Positions 7,834-16,921 of a stretch of 31,177 nucleotides of DNA are shown here, piece by piece. Within the stretch, counting starts at the first letter, position 1. Each line of letters begins with the position of its first letter. Both the position numbers and the translations under genes were made by a program. The notes under the pieces were generated by a model, which saw only the letters and a list, made by a program, of their open reading frames with translations, made no database searches and had not been told where the DNA came from. This stretch comes from JAZKBN01 sp040388605. Lineage in GTDB: Bacteria; Bacteroidota; Bacteroidia; Cytophagales; Flexibacteraceae. The DNA lies in assembly GCA_040388605.1 (NCBI GenBank), contig JAZKBN010000001.1:1-31177 (forward strand), written 5' to 3'.

Positions 7834-10800
7834 ATGATTTACGCTATACAACAGTTTTTCAGCCGAAAAACCATTTCGGTTAAGGCAATTGCATTGGTTA
7901 TTATTTTGTCGGCTTTGCAGGCAAAAACGCTGAATGCCCAAGTGGCAGGAGTTGATTTTCCGGGCAAAAATGAGCCAAAGCTTAAATGGGGCGGAAAATT
8001 GCCTGTGTCGTTTAAAGAGTCTTATTCGAGGGCCTTAAAAGCAGGTGCCCCTTTGTTTAATAATTATTATTACCTGTTGCTGAAATTCAGCAAAATTCCG
8101 GGTGAGCCTGAGCAAAAATTGCTTGAAAAAGCAGGCATAACGCTGCTCGAATATGTACCTGAACTGGCATATCATGCCCGCGTAAAAGCCGGTATAGAGC
8201 CTGATCTGCTAAGGGCTGCAGGTATTTCAGATATGTATGCAATGCCGGCCGAATCACGTCTGCATTCAGATTTAAATGCTTTTGCAAAATCTGCATCAGC
8301 GCACTCAGTTATAAAAGTTTCATTAATTGTAAACGGCAGCATATCTGAAAAGGAAGCACAAAATTATGTTAGCCTGGCAGGCGGAACTGTCTTTAAAAAC
8401 AACTTTCCAAAGCTTAATATTGAAATAAAAGCGGCTGATGTTATAAAGCTGGCATCTTATCCTTTTTGGAGCTGGGTAGAACCTTATGAAGGTGAAGCAG
8501 TGCCCCTTAATTTAACAACTGCTAACCAAAGCAGGGCCAATGTGCTGAATGCCAACTTTTCGGGCGCCCGCAACTTAAATGGTGCAGGGGTTATGGCCGG
8601 GGTGGGCGATGGCGGTTATGTTGGCCCGCACCCTGATTTCCAGGGCAGGATTATTAATACAAATCCAAGCGCAATTCCTTCATTTACTGATCACGGCGAC
8701 CACGTTTCAGGTACTGTTGGCGGCGGTGGAGTGCTCGCGCCGGAAGAAAAAGGAATGGCCCCGGCATGCAGCATTGTAACTGCCCAGGCCTCAGATATAG
8801 TTTATAATGCAGCTTCCCTTGTGAGCCTTTACCACATGGTTGTTACCAATAACAGCTATGGTGTTTCAATTTCCTGTGCCTCAAGCGGCGATTATAACAG
8901 CACCAGCACCTTTATTGATGCGCAGCTTCGCAGCAATCCTACCTTATTGCATTGCTTTGCCGCTTCAAATGACGGCGCAAATACATGCGGCAGCTTCCCC
9001 CAGGGTTACAGCACCATGAGCATAGGTTATGGCGCGTCAAAAAATGTGATTGCTGTCGGTTCCCTTGATGTTTCAGACAATATTGCCGGTACAAGCAGCC
9101 GCGGACCCGCACGAGACGGCAGGGTAAAGCCTGAAATATGCGATATGGGCGTAAATACCATAAGCACAATTCCGGTTACGTTTTACGGAACAAAAAGCGG
9201 TACAAGCATGGCCACACCCGGCATTACCGGCGGACTTGCATTGTTAGTGCAACGTTATCGCCAATTAAATGCGAACGCAGATCCTGAATCCGCATTGCTT
9301 AAAGCCCTAGTTTGTAATACTGCCGAAGACTTAGGCAACGCGAATGTTGATTTTATTTATGGTTTTGGCAGGGTTAACCTGCGCCGTGCCGTTGAAGCTA
9401 TGGAAGGCGGAAGGTACTTTCATGGTTCTGTTGCAAACGGTGCTGCAAATACGCACAGCATTACATTGCCTGCCGGGGTTACACAATTGAAGGTTATGAT
9501 TTGCTGGACAGATCGTGAGGCATCGGCATCGGCTTCGCCGGCCTTGGTAAATAACCTGGACTTAAGCCTGAAAGACCCCTCAAATACAAGCATTTTACCT
9601 TGGGTATTAAACCCGGCTGCAGCATCTGTTGCCTTGCCAGCCGTTCGGGCTGTTGATAACTTAAACAATATTGAGCAGGTTACCCTAAGCAACCCGGCTG
9701 CCGGCAATTATACAATTAATGTAAGCGGAACTTCGGTTCCGTTTGGGCCGCAATCTTACTATATTGTTTATGAATACCTTAGCCCCTCGGTTGTGCTAAC
9801 TTACCCTTTTGGCGGTGAGAAAATGAATACCGGCAGCAGCCGCAGGCTTTACTGGGATGCAATTGGTATTACAACAGGCACTTACACATTGGCTTACAGC
9901 ACCGATAACGGAACCACATGGGTGAACATATCAACCACCATTGCCGTTACCGCCAAATTTTTCGACTGGACCCCGCCAACCACACTCGGGGGCAAAGTAT
10001 TAATCAGGCTGGTGCACAGCGGCGGCGTTTACAGTGATGTTACAGATTCCCCGGTTACTTTTTTTGGATACCCGGCTGTTACATCCGCAGTATGCAGTAA
10101 AACAGTAAGCATCAGCTGGCCGGCCGTAACAGGCGCAACAAAATATACTGTATTAATTTACCGCAATAACCGCATGGATTCTGTAACCACAATTACAGGC
10201 CTTGCTTATACTTTCAATAACCTCACAGACGGCACACCTTATTATATTTCAGTAAGACCTGAAAACGCAAGTGCTGTTGGCCTCAGAACTGTTGTATTAA
10301 CGGCTGTACCTGTCGCAACTACGGCATGTGCCATTACAAATGATATTGGCGCGGCAAGCCTCATTTCGCCTGCCGAAGTTTGCAGGCAATTTACTTCTTC
10401 CGGGCTTTCGGCAACTACATCTGTTTCTTTTACAGTGCGGAACTATGGTAATAACAGCGTAAGCGTTGCAGGGGTACCTGTAAAACTCAGGATCAACGGC
10501 GGAAGTACGCAAACTTATTCGCTTACGGGAACTTTGGCGTCAAATACATTAACCGGCACCTTAACTTTTGCTAACCCTGCAGATATGTCGGCCGCCGGGA
10601 ATTACCTGGTTGAAATCTGGACCGAGCTAAGCGGTGATAATAATATTAAAAACGATACGCTCAGGCTTACTGTAAAGCATATTGCCAACCCTGCACTTAC
10701 ACTGCCTGTAAGCAATACTTTTGAAGCAGTTGCATGTACCATAAGCACTGCGGCAATTAACGCGATTCCCGGCGCCGCAGCATGGGATTATGCCGGCAGC

Positions 10801-13800
10801 AGCACAAACGCCCGCATGCGCAGCTGTTTCCTGGATGACCTTGGCGGCGGCAGCGGCTTAAGAACCATTACACTCGACAGGATTGCATCAGGTGCCGCGG
10901 TTTCGAACTATGTAACCTATACGGCTAATCTTTCCAATTACAGCGGCACCGGTTCATTGGCCCTGGATTTTGATTATATGTTCCACGGCGATGTTTCTGA
11001 TGCAGCCGGAAAACGTGTTTGGGCGCGCGGTTCAGATACGCAACCCTGGGTTCAGGTTTATGACCTTTGGGCCAACAGGGCAACGGCAGGTACTTTAAAA
11101 TCAGTGCGAAAGCTGAACATTCTGCCATTGCTTGCCGGGCAAACCATAACAAGCAGCTTCCAGCTGAAATTCGGATTTGAGGGAATTAATTATGCATACA
11201 ATGCCTATATCAACGGAGGCACCTCATTTGATAATATTACACTGAGCGCTCCCGGAGACGATATTGCCTTAACAGCTTTGGTATCGCCCGCGAAAGCCTG
11301 CGGAGCCGGAAGCACAAGCTCGGTTGTAATTAATATTACCAATAACACTTTATTGACCATTACCAACGTGCCCGTATTTTACAGGGTAGATGGCGGAAGC
11401 ATTATACAGGGCAATGTTCCGACAATACCGGGTAATTCAACAGTAAGCTATACTTTTCCTTCAACCGTAGATATAAGCGCAAACAGGGCTTACAGCTTTA
11501 GCGTTTGGGCCGCGTATGCTTCAGATGGTTATCATAGTAACGATACCCTTTCTAATATTACAGTTCAGAGCTACCCGTCTAAAACGTTCCCTTATATTGA
11601 AGATTTTGAATCAGGAAACGGCGGCTGGCTGGCATACGGTACAAAAAGTTCCTGGGAATACGGCAGTCCGCAAAATAAAATGATTACCGGCAGCGCGGCT
11701 TCCGGCACAAAATGCTGGATGACTAAGCTTAGCGGCTTTTACAATACCAATGAGCTTTCTTACCTTGAATCTCCCTGTTTCGATTTATCGGCATACTCAT
11801 CTAATCCTTTCCTGAGCTTCAGCAATATATACCGAACCGAATCAGGATATGATTTCACATGGGCAGAGTACAGCACCGATGCCGGCTCTTCATGGACCAA
11901 ATTGGGAGCAACCACTTCCGGGGGCACAAACTGGTACACAAATTCAACTGCCCAAGCCTGGGATGGCGGCATATCAGCATACCGAACTGCCACACACACT
12001 CTCCCAATTACAGGCATGGCCGACAAAAGCAGGGTTAAAATACGCTTTGCCTTTTCATCAGACGAATCTGTGGTAGACGATGGCGTAGGCATAGATGATG
12101 TAAAATTATTCTTTACTCCCAACTTAAGTATTGGTTCTGTTAATACAACATCACCTTATTGCGGCGGAAGCAACATAAGCATCGCCTATTCTGCAACCGG
12201 TTCTTTTTTTACCGGTAACACATTCACCATGCAGCTTTCAAACGCATCAGGAAGCTTTACCAATGCAGTAAATATTGGTTCGGTATCATCATCTCTGAGC
12301 GGAACAATCAGTTGTACATTGCCGGCCAATACAATTACAGGCAGCGGCTACAGAATTCGGGTAATAAGTTCAAGCCCGGTTATTTCCCCGCCTGACAATG
12401 GTGCCGATATTACCATTGTTACAAGGCCTGAAAGCCCGGCCATAACTTCAAATAACCCTGCCCCCAATACAACCCTCACCCTTACAGCCGATTTTATAGC
12501 AAACGCTGTATATGATTGGACAGGCCCTAATGGCTATACCGCCACCGGCCAAAGTATCAGCAGGGCAAACTTCCTGGCAGATAAAGCCGGAACATACACC
12601 GTTACTGCCACTGTGAACGGCTGTACAAGCCTTGTGAGCTCTAAAGCTGTAGTTTATACACCGTTTCAATTTACATGGACAGGCTCAGTATCAACAGATT
12701 GGGCTAATACATCAAACTGGAATCCCGGTCGCTTACCCGATGCTTTTTCGGTAGTAACAATAAATGCAGTTCCCGCTAATCAACCGGTAATAAGCTCAGC
12801 AGTTTTGGTTAACGGAATCAGTATTGGTTCCGGTGCTAAGCTTAGCTTAAACGGGCCAAATGCAACGCTGAGCCTTACAGGTAATATTTCAAATTCAGGC
12901 ACCTTTAACGGAAACGGCGGTACTTTAAAAATGTCGGGCACAACCTCGCAATCATTTGCAGGAAATTTCAATATAGGTAATTTAAATATTGATAACGCTG
13001 CCGGGGTATCTTCAGGCAGCGGTACATTAAATGTTTTCGGCCTTCTTAAGTTGCAAAACGGCATGCTGAATACCTCCAACGGGCACCTTACACTCAGGAG
13101 CACCGAAACCGGTACTGCCATGCTTGATGCGGTTGAAACAGGCAGCGGTATAACCGGTAACATTACTGCAGAACGTTATTTACCGGGTGCCACCATAAGG
13201 TATTATACCATGGGAACCATGCTCAAAGGGCAAACGATAGCGTCCATACTTCCTTTCGCATCAGTACGAGGCAGCTACCCGGGAGTGGTGCAATCAGGTA
13301 CGAACTCAGTTTGGTTTTATGACCCGTCTAACGGAAACTCAAGCGGCTATTATGCACCTTCTTCAATTTCAGATACCCTGCCCGTAGGTCGCGGCTTCAT
13401 GATTCGCCTCTTTGCTGATTTTGTTTTGAACGGCAAAACGGTAAGCTATACCGGTGCACCAAAAACCGGGGCCGTAACCTTACCCCTTGCTTACTGCAAT
13501 ACAGGTTGCACCTATGTGTCGCCTAACGGCTGGAATTTAGCAGCCAACCCTTATGCCTGTACAATTGACTGGCACCTTGTTACAAAAACGAATGCCGGAA
13601 ACCACTACCATGTTTGGAACAGCTCGCAATATGGTTCCTATTCCCAAGGTTCAGTTATTGGTATTAACGGAGCTACCCGTTACATTCCTTCCGGACAAGG
13701 CTTTTTTGTGCCTGCAACCGGTACTTCTGCCTCTTTACAATTTACAGAAAGCACAAAAGCTGCCGATCAAAGTCCATCCTATTTAAGAACTGCGCCCGAT

Positions 13801-14496
13801 ATAAATGTGCTCAGGCTAAACACCATGGCGCAAGACGGCTATACCGACGAAAGCGCCATTAAATTTATGGACGGCGGTACCAACCTTTACAATCCACAGG
13901 TGTCGGCTGAAAAGCGTATGGGCGATGTACTCAACATCTCAAGCCTTGACGATGCCGGAAAAATGCTTGGCATCCAGGCCAGGCCAATAATTACAGGACA
14001 GATTTCGATCAGGCTCAGCCTTAAGGCGGCACAACAGGGAACATATAAGCTAAATATATCAGGCTTGCCTTCATTTGAAAATGAGCCCGTTGTTTGGCTT
14101 ATAGATAACTATACACATACAATAAACCGGGTTTCTGAAGGGTTTACTTATAGTCTTGGTATTGCCTCAGATTCAGCGTCTTACAGGCCCGGCCGCTTTG
14201 AGCTCAAAATTTCACCGGGCGAAATCAACGGCAGTGCAGCTTTGGCCAATTCGGCTTTAAGCCTTTCTGTTTATCCTAACCCCGGTAAAGATGTCTTTAC
14301 ATTAAGTATCCCGGGAACCGGAAGAGGGAATATAGTCGGGTTAAGGCTGTTGAACAGCATAGGCCAGGTAGTTTTAACAGATACCTTTACCGGCAGTTCC
14401 CGCGGGATTGATCTTAGTGCCCGGCCTGCCGGTGTTTATTGCGTTGAAGCCACGGTTAACGGGTTTATGCTAAGAACCAAACTTGTAAAAGAATAA
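7834..14496 (+). CDS. Giant secreted subtilisin-like (S8) serine protease with T9SS type A sorting domain
   Basis: The 2220-residue product starts at ATG 7834; an in-frame TTG at 7807 precedes the signal peptide and is less likely. A signal peptide (hydrophobic core 18-30, cleavage probably after LNA35) is followed by a propeptide region to about 240. The S8 domain (about 245-520) has the full triad: Asp259 in VGDGGY, His287 in HGDHVSGT and Ser458 in GTSMATP, with oxyanion Asn379, so it should be active. A beta-sandwich with MICWTDREA and NNLDLSL follows. Then come Ig- or fibronectin-like and CARDB-like modules, a MAM-like segment (about 1255-1428), another Ig-like module and a beta-rich region opening with TWTGSVSTDW (from about 1614). 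The last about 80 residues are a T9SS sorting domain with VYPNPGKD (YPNP at 2147-2150) and an ending of LRTKLVKE. It should cross the outer membrane and be released or surface-attached. Its substrate is unknown. Confidence 0.93.
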   Translation: MIYAIQQFFSRKTISVKAIALVIILSALQAKTLNAQVAGVDFPGKNEPKLKWGGKLPVSFKESYSRALKAGAPLFNNYYYLLLKFSKIPGEPEQKLLEKAGITLLEYVPELAYHARVKAGIEPDLLRAAGISDMYAMPAESRLHSDLNAFAKSASAHSVIKVSLIVNGSISEKEAQNYVSLAGGTVFKNNFPKLNIEIKAADVIKLASYPFWSWVEPYEGEAVPLNLTTANQSRANVLNANFSGARNLNGAGVMAGVGDGGYVGPHPDFQGRIINTNPSAIPSFTDHGDHVSGTVGGGGVLAPEEKGMAPACSIVTAQASDIVYNAASLVSLYHMVVTNNSYGVSISCASSGDYNSTSTFIDAQLRSNPTLLHCFAASNDGANTCGSFPQGYSTMSIGYGASKNVIAVGSLDVSDNIAGTSSRGPARDGRVKPEICDMGVNTISTIPVTFYGTKSGTSMATPGITGGLALLVQRYRQLNANADPESALLKALVCNTAEDLGNANVDFIYGFGRVNLRRAVEAMEGGRYFHGSVANGAANTHSITLPAGVTQLKVMICWTDREASASASPALVNNLDLSLKDPSNTSILPWVLNPAAASVALPAVRAVDNLNNIEQVTLSNPAAGNYTINVSGTSVPFGPQSYYIVYEYLSPSVVLTYPFGGEKMNTGSSRRLYWDAIGITTGTYTLAYSTDNGTTWVNISTTIAVTAKFFDWTPPTTLGGKVLIRLVHSGGVYSDVTDSPVTFFGYPAVTSAVCSKTVSISWPAVTGATKYTVLIYRNNRMDSVTTITGLAYTFNNLTDGTPYYISVRPENASAVGLRTVVLTAVPVATTACAITNDIGAASLISPAEVCRQFTSSGLSATTSVSFTVRNYGNNSVSVAGVPVKLRINGGSTQTYSLTGTLASNTLTGTLTFANPADMSAAGNYLVEIWTELSGDNNIKNDTLRLTVKHIANPALTLPVSNTFEAVACTISTAAINAIPGAAAWDYAGSSTNARMRSCFLDDLGGGSGLRTITLDRIASGAAVSNYVTYTANLSNYSGTGSLALDFDYMFHGDVSDAAGKRVWARGSDTQPWVQVYDLWANRATAGTLKSVRKLNILPLLAGQTITSSFQLKFGFEGINYAYNAYINGGTSFDNITLSAPGDDIALTALVSPAKACGAGSTSSVVINITNNTLLTITNVPVFYRVDGGSIIQGNVPTIPGNSTVSYTFPSTVDISANRAYSFSVWAAYASDGYHSNDTLSNITVQSYPSKTFPYIEDFESGNGGWLAYGTKSSWEYGSPQNKMITGSAASGTKCWMTKLSGFYNTNELSYLESPCFDLSAYSSNPFLSFSNIYRTESGYDFTWAEYSTDAGSSWTKLGATTSGGTNWYTNSTAQAWDGGISAYRTATHTLPITGMADKSRVKIRFAFSSDESVVDDGVGIDDVKLFFTPNLSIGSVNTTSPYCGGSNISIAYSATGSFFTGNTFTMQLSNASGSFTNAVNIGSVSSSLSGTISCTLPANTITGSGYRIRVISSSPVISPPDNGADITIVTRPESPAITSNNPAPNTTLTLTADFIANAVYDWTGPNGYTATGQSISRANFLADKAGTYTVTATVNGCTSLVSSKAVVYTPFQFTWTGSVSTDWANTSNWNPGRLPDAFSVVTINAVPANQPVISSAVLVNGISIGSGAKLSLNGPNATLSLTGNISNSGTFNGNGGTLKMSGTTSQSFAGNFNIGNLNIDNAAGVSSGSGTLNVFGLLKLQNGMLNTSNGHLTLRSTETGTAMLDAVETGSGITGNITAERYLPGATIRYYTMGTMLKGQTIASILPFASVRGSYPGVVQSGTNSVWFYDPSNGNSSGYYAPSSISDTLPVGRGFMIRLFADFVLNGKTVSYTGAPKTGAVTLPLAYCNTGCTYVSPNGWNLAANPYACTIDWHLVTKTNAGNHYHVWNSSQYGSYSQGSVIGINGATRYIPSGQGFFVPATGTSASLQFTESTKAADQSPSYLRTAPDINVLRLNTMAQDGYTDESAIKFMDGGTNLYNPQVSAEKRMGDVLNISSLDDAGKMLGIQARPIITGQISIRLSLKAAQQGTYKLNISGLPSFENEPVVWLIDNYTHTINRVSEGFTYSLGIASDSASYRPGRFELKISPGEINGSAALANSALSLSVYPNPGKDVFTLSIPGTGRGNIVGLRLLNSIGQVVLTDTFTGSSRGIDLSARPAGVYCVEATVNGFMLRTKLVKE

Positions 14497-14525
14497 GCCG
14501 GGCTTCCAGAATTCGGAAACATTGC

Positions 14526-14801
14526 ATGCACTTAAGAATTAAAGTAAAACCCAACAGCCACGAAAATAAGCTTCTACGCCTGCCCGATGGCAGTTTACAG
14601 GTAAGTGTTCGCGCTCAGCCTGTTGAAGGTAAGGCAAACGCCGAGGTTATACTTTTCCTGAGTAAGCTTTTGGGCTTGCCCAAATCAGGCATAAGCATAG
14701 AAGCAGGGGAGGGAAGTAAGTTCAAAAAAGTTTGGATAGACCATCCGGAACCTGAAGTGCTGGCCCTTATTGCAGAAAAAACGAATGCCGGACCTTCTTA
14801 A
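14526..14801 (+). CDS. DUF167 (YggU-type) small conserved protein
   Basis: The 91-residue product matches the DUF167/YggU family in length and sequence: an opening RIKVKPNS strand, then VSVRAQPVEGKANAEVILFLSKLLGLPKSGISIEAGEGSK, in which the GKAN turn is the family hallmark. The molecular function of the family is unknown. The gene begins 29 bases after the protease stop and probably shares its transcript, although no functional link is apparent. Its stop codon lies in the loop of a terminator hairpin (14776-14819), so the last codons form part of the stem. Confidence 0.93.
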   Translation: MHLRIKVKPNSHENKLLRLPDGSLQVSVRAQPVEGKANAEVILFLSKLLGLPKSGISIEAGEGSKFKKVWIDHPEPEVLALIAEKTNAGPS

Positions 14802-14819
14802 TGGACCGGCATTCGTTTT
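14776..14819. terminator. Bidirectional terminator overlapping the end of the DUF167 gene
   Basis: A perfect 14-bp stem pairs AAAACGAATGCCGG (14778-14791) with CCGGCATTCGTTTT (14806-14819) around a 14-base loop. On the minus strand it runs into six Ts, on the plus strand into four. It separates the convergent DUF167 and hydrolase genes and can serve both. The TAA of DUF167 (14799-14801) is inside the loop. Confidence 0.88.
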
Positions 14820-14853
14820 AAATTAGTGCATTCCCAAAATATGGCGCCCGTAT

Positions 14854-15711
14854 TTAAGATTGAGTTGGGGCTAAGAATTTTTTAATCTCCTCGGCAGATT
14901 CAGTTGTTCTTTCGCGCTGAACGTAATGCCCGCAGTTTTTATAAATAACCAATTTGCAGTTCATAATTTGTGCAGCACCATCTTTGGCTATTTCAGTGGT
15001 ATTGGTGCCATGGAGCAGCCTGTTAGGAATAAGCCTGTCGCTGTCCCCGAAGAAGAGCAGGGTAGCTTGCTTAATTTTCTCAAGGCTGTCGTAAGCCGGG
15101 AATTTTAGAATGGCAATTACACAATCATGTACCAGCTTCATATTGTAATGCTGTACCGTACCTTCATATTTATCGGCAAGGCCTTCTAAAAATGCAGCCG
15201 ACGCCGGCTCCGGGTGGCTTTGCATGTTCCTGAAATCATGTAACAGGTTTGTAAAAACAGATTGCCGCATATACAACGCCGATACCATTTGCTGTAACAG
15301 CAGCCTTTCATCCGGCCTGAATTTTTCGATGCCGGCAGGGGCAAAGAGTATAAGCTTTTTAACCTTATCAGGGTTTTCAGCCGCAAAGGCTATAGATACC
15401 AAACCGCCCATGCTGTGCCCTGCCAAAATTGCCGGTCCTGGTGCGTAGGCAGCGAACACCTCTTTAAGCACATGAATATACAGTTCCAGGGAATAGTTCT
15501 CAAATTCACCTGAAAGGCCATGCCCGGGTAAGTCAAGGCAGATGCAGCGGGCATTTTTACTCAAAAGGGCAACAGTGCCTGTCCAAACTTCCAACCTGCT
15601 GGTAAGGCCGTGTACAAAAAAAACAGATTCAGGTCCGGTTCCTGAGATGCTAATGTTTATGGGGCATGTTTTGCCCTCATATTCAATCACCAGTTTCCTG
15701 TTTTCTTTCAT
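14854..15711 (-). CDS. Alpha/beta hydrolase
   Basis: The 285-residue cytoplasmic protein has a complete alpha/beta-hydrolase fold signature. The oxyanion stretch is FFVHGLTSRLEVW (residues 31-43), the nucleophile elbow GHSMGG carries Ser100, the acid is Asp225 in FGDSDRLIP, and the catalytic His262 is in NCGHYVQRE. It therefore should be an active esterase, lipase or related C-C hydrolase; the sequence does not reveal the substrate. It lies downstream of phaC on the same strand but is separated by a terminator (15760-15788), so it likely has its own promoter. A role in PHA or hydroxyacyl ester turnover is possible from position only. Confidence 0.9.
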   Translation of the reverse strand: MKENRKLVIEYEGKTCPINISISGTGPESVFFVHGLTSRLEVWTGTVALLSKNARCICLDLPGHGLSGEFENYSLELYIHVLKEVFAAYAPGPAILAGHSMGGLVSIAFAAENPDKVKKLILFAPAGIEKFRPDERLLLQQMVSALYMRQSVFTNLLHDFRNMQSHPEPASAAFLEGLADKYEGTVQHYNMKLVHDCVIAILKFPAYDSLEKIKQATLLFFGDSDRLIPNRLLHGTNTTEIAKDGAAQIMNCKLVIYKNCGHYVQRERTTESAEEIKKFLAPTQS

Positions 15712-15759
15712 TGCCGGGTTTTAATTGTGTTTTGTCTTTTCAATCAGGCATTCAAGCCA

Positions 15760-15788
15760 CAAAAAAGCCTCCCGGTTTCGGAAGGCTT
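15760..15788 (-). terminator. Intrinsic terminator after phaE-phaC
   Basis: On the minus strand AAGCCTTCC and GGGAGGCTT pair over 9 bp (one G-T pair) around a 6-base loop, followed by a T run (plus coordinates 15765-15773 and 15780-15788). It lies about 30 bases after the phaC stop and ends the PHA synthase operon before the hydrolase gene. Confidence 0.8.
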
Positions 15789-15821
15789 CAATGGTTTGTT
15801 ACAGGTTTTTTACTGCAAAAT

Positions 15822-16886
15822 TTATGCCTTTAGCCATTTGCTTACCGTGGGTGCCAACTCTTTTTGAGATCTGTTGCCTACAAAAACGCCAATATGTCCG
15901 CCCGGGAATTCATAAAGCTGCTTATCCTTGCTGCCTACCAATACATTCAAAGGCTTTGAGGCCGACGGCGGCACAAGGTGGTCTTCTGCTGCATAAATAT
16001 TCAGGAGGGGCATGGTGAGATTCTTTAAATCTACGGGGCTGCCAACCACGAGTTCGCCTTTCATCAGTTTATTTTGCTGGTAAAGGTCTTTCAGGAATTG
16101 GCGGTAGCATTCCCCGGCCTGGTCAGGGCTGTCGGCAATCCATTTTTCCATGCGCAGGTAGTTCAGCAGCTTATCTTTATCGTCAAGCATATTCACAAAG
16201 CCGCTGTATTTGCGAACCTTGCCCAGCGGCTTTAGCTGATCGAAACCCATATTCAGGAACCAGCCGGGTACCACGCCGCCAAAGCCATCCACAATGGTGT
16301 CTATGTCCAAATTGCGGCTCCATCGGAAAAGCAGCCCGTCTTCGGTGCTGAAATCTATGGGCGTAACCATGGTTATTAGCCTGCGCACTTTTTCAGGGTG
16401 CAGGGCGCTGTAAATTACACTGAAGGTACCGCCCTGGCAAACGCCGAGTAAATCAATGGCAGGAAGCTTGTGTGCCTTGCGAACAAAATCTACAGCGTCG
16501 TCAACATAGCCGTTAATATAATCGTCCATGGTGAGGTAGCGGTCGCTGCGGTCGGCATAGCCCCAATCAATGAGGTATATGTCGTGGCCTTGATCAAGCA
16601 GGTTGCGAATGAAGCTGCGGTCAGGCTGCAGGTCCATCATTTCATATTTGTTTACCAGTGCGTAAACAATCAGCAGGGGCGTTTTCTCGGTTCGCGCATC
16701 GCTGCTGTAGCGAAAGAGGCGTACTTTGCCATCGTTCCAAACGAGCTCCTTTTTGGAAGTGGCTATTTCCACTTCCTCTATTTGCTTTAATGTTTCCCAG
16801 GCACCGCCCAGTTTGCGTGCATTTTCTGCGGCATCCTTAGCTAAACGAGCCGTTTCATCGCTCATTTTCTTAATGTTATCTTCCAT
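15822..16886 (-). CDS. phaC: Class III polyhydroxyalkanoate synthase, catalytic subunit PhaC
   Basis: PhaC polymerises (R)-3-hydroxyacyl-CoA into polyhydroxyalkanoate, releasing CoA, at the granule surface. The 354-residue length matches class III enzymes (about 355) rather than class I or II (about 560-590). The lipase-like box is GVCQGG with the catalytic cysteine at 150. The acid is Asp302 in AAEDHLVPP and the histidine is His331 in PGGHIGVFVGN, almost the numbering of the Allochromatium enzyme (149/302/331). LIDWGYADRSDRYLTMDDYI is the typical region after the core strand. It starts 35 bases after phaE in one operon, and class III PhaC needs PhaE for activity. The arrangement phaE-phaC with phaJ divergent makes the assignment strong. 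Confidence 0.96.
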   Translation of the reverse strand: MEDNIKKMSDETARLAKDAAENARKLGGAWETLKQIEEVEIATSKKELVWNDGKVRLFRYSSDARTEKTPLLIVYALVNKYEMMDLQPDRSFIRNLLDQGHDIYLIDWGYADRSDRYLTMDDYINGYVDDAVDFVRKAHKLPAIDLLGVCQGGTFSVIYSALHPEKVRRLITMVTPIDFSTEDGLLFRWSRNLDIDTIVDGFGGVVPGWFLNMGFDQLKPLGKVRKYSGFVNMLDDKDKLLNYLRMEKWIADSPDQAGECYRQFLKDLYQQNKLMKGELVVGSPVDLKNLTMPLLNIYAAEDHLVPPSASKPLNVLVGSKDKQLYEFPGGHIGVFVGNRSQKELAPTVSKWLKA

Positions 16887-16921
16887 GTTGTCGGCGTATT
16901 AAAACAGTTTCAGGATTTGGA

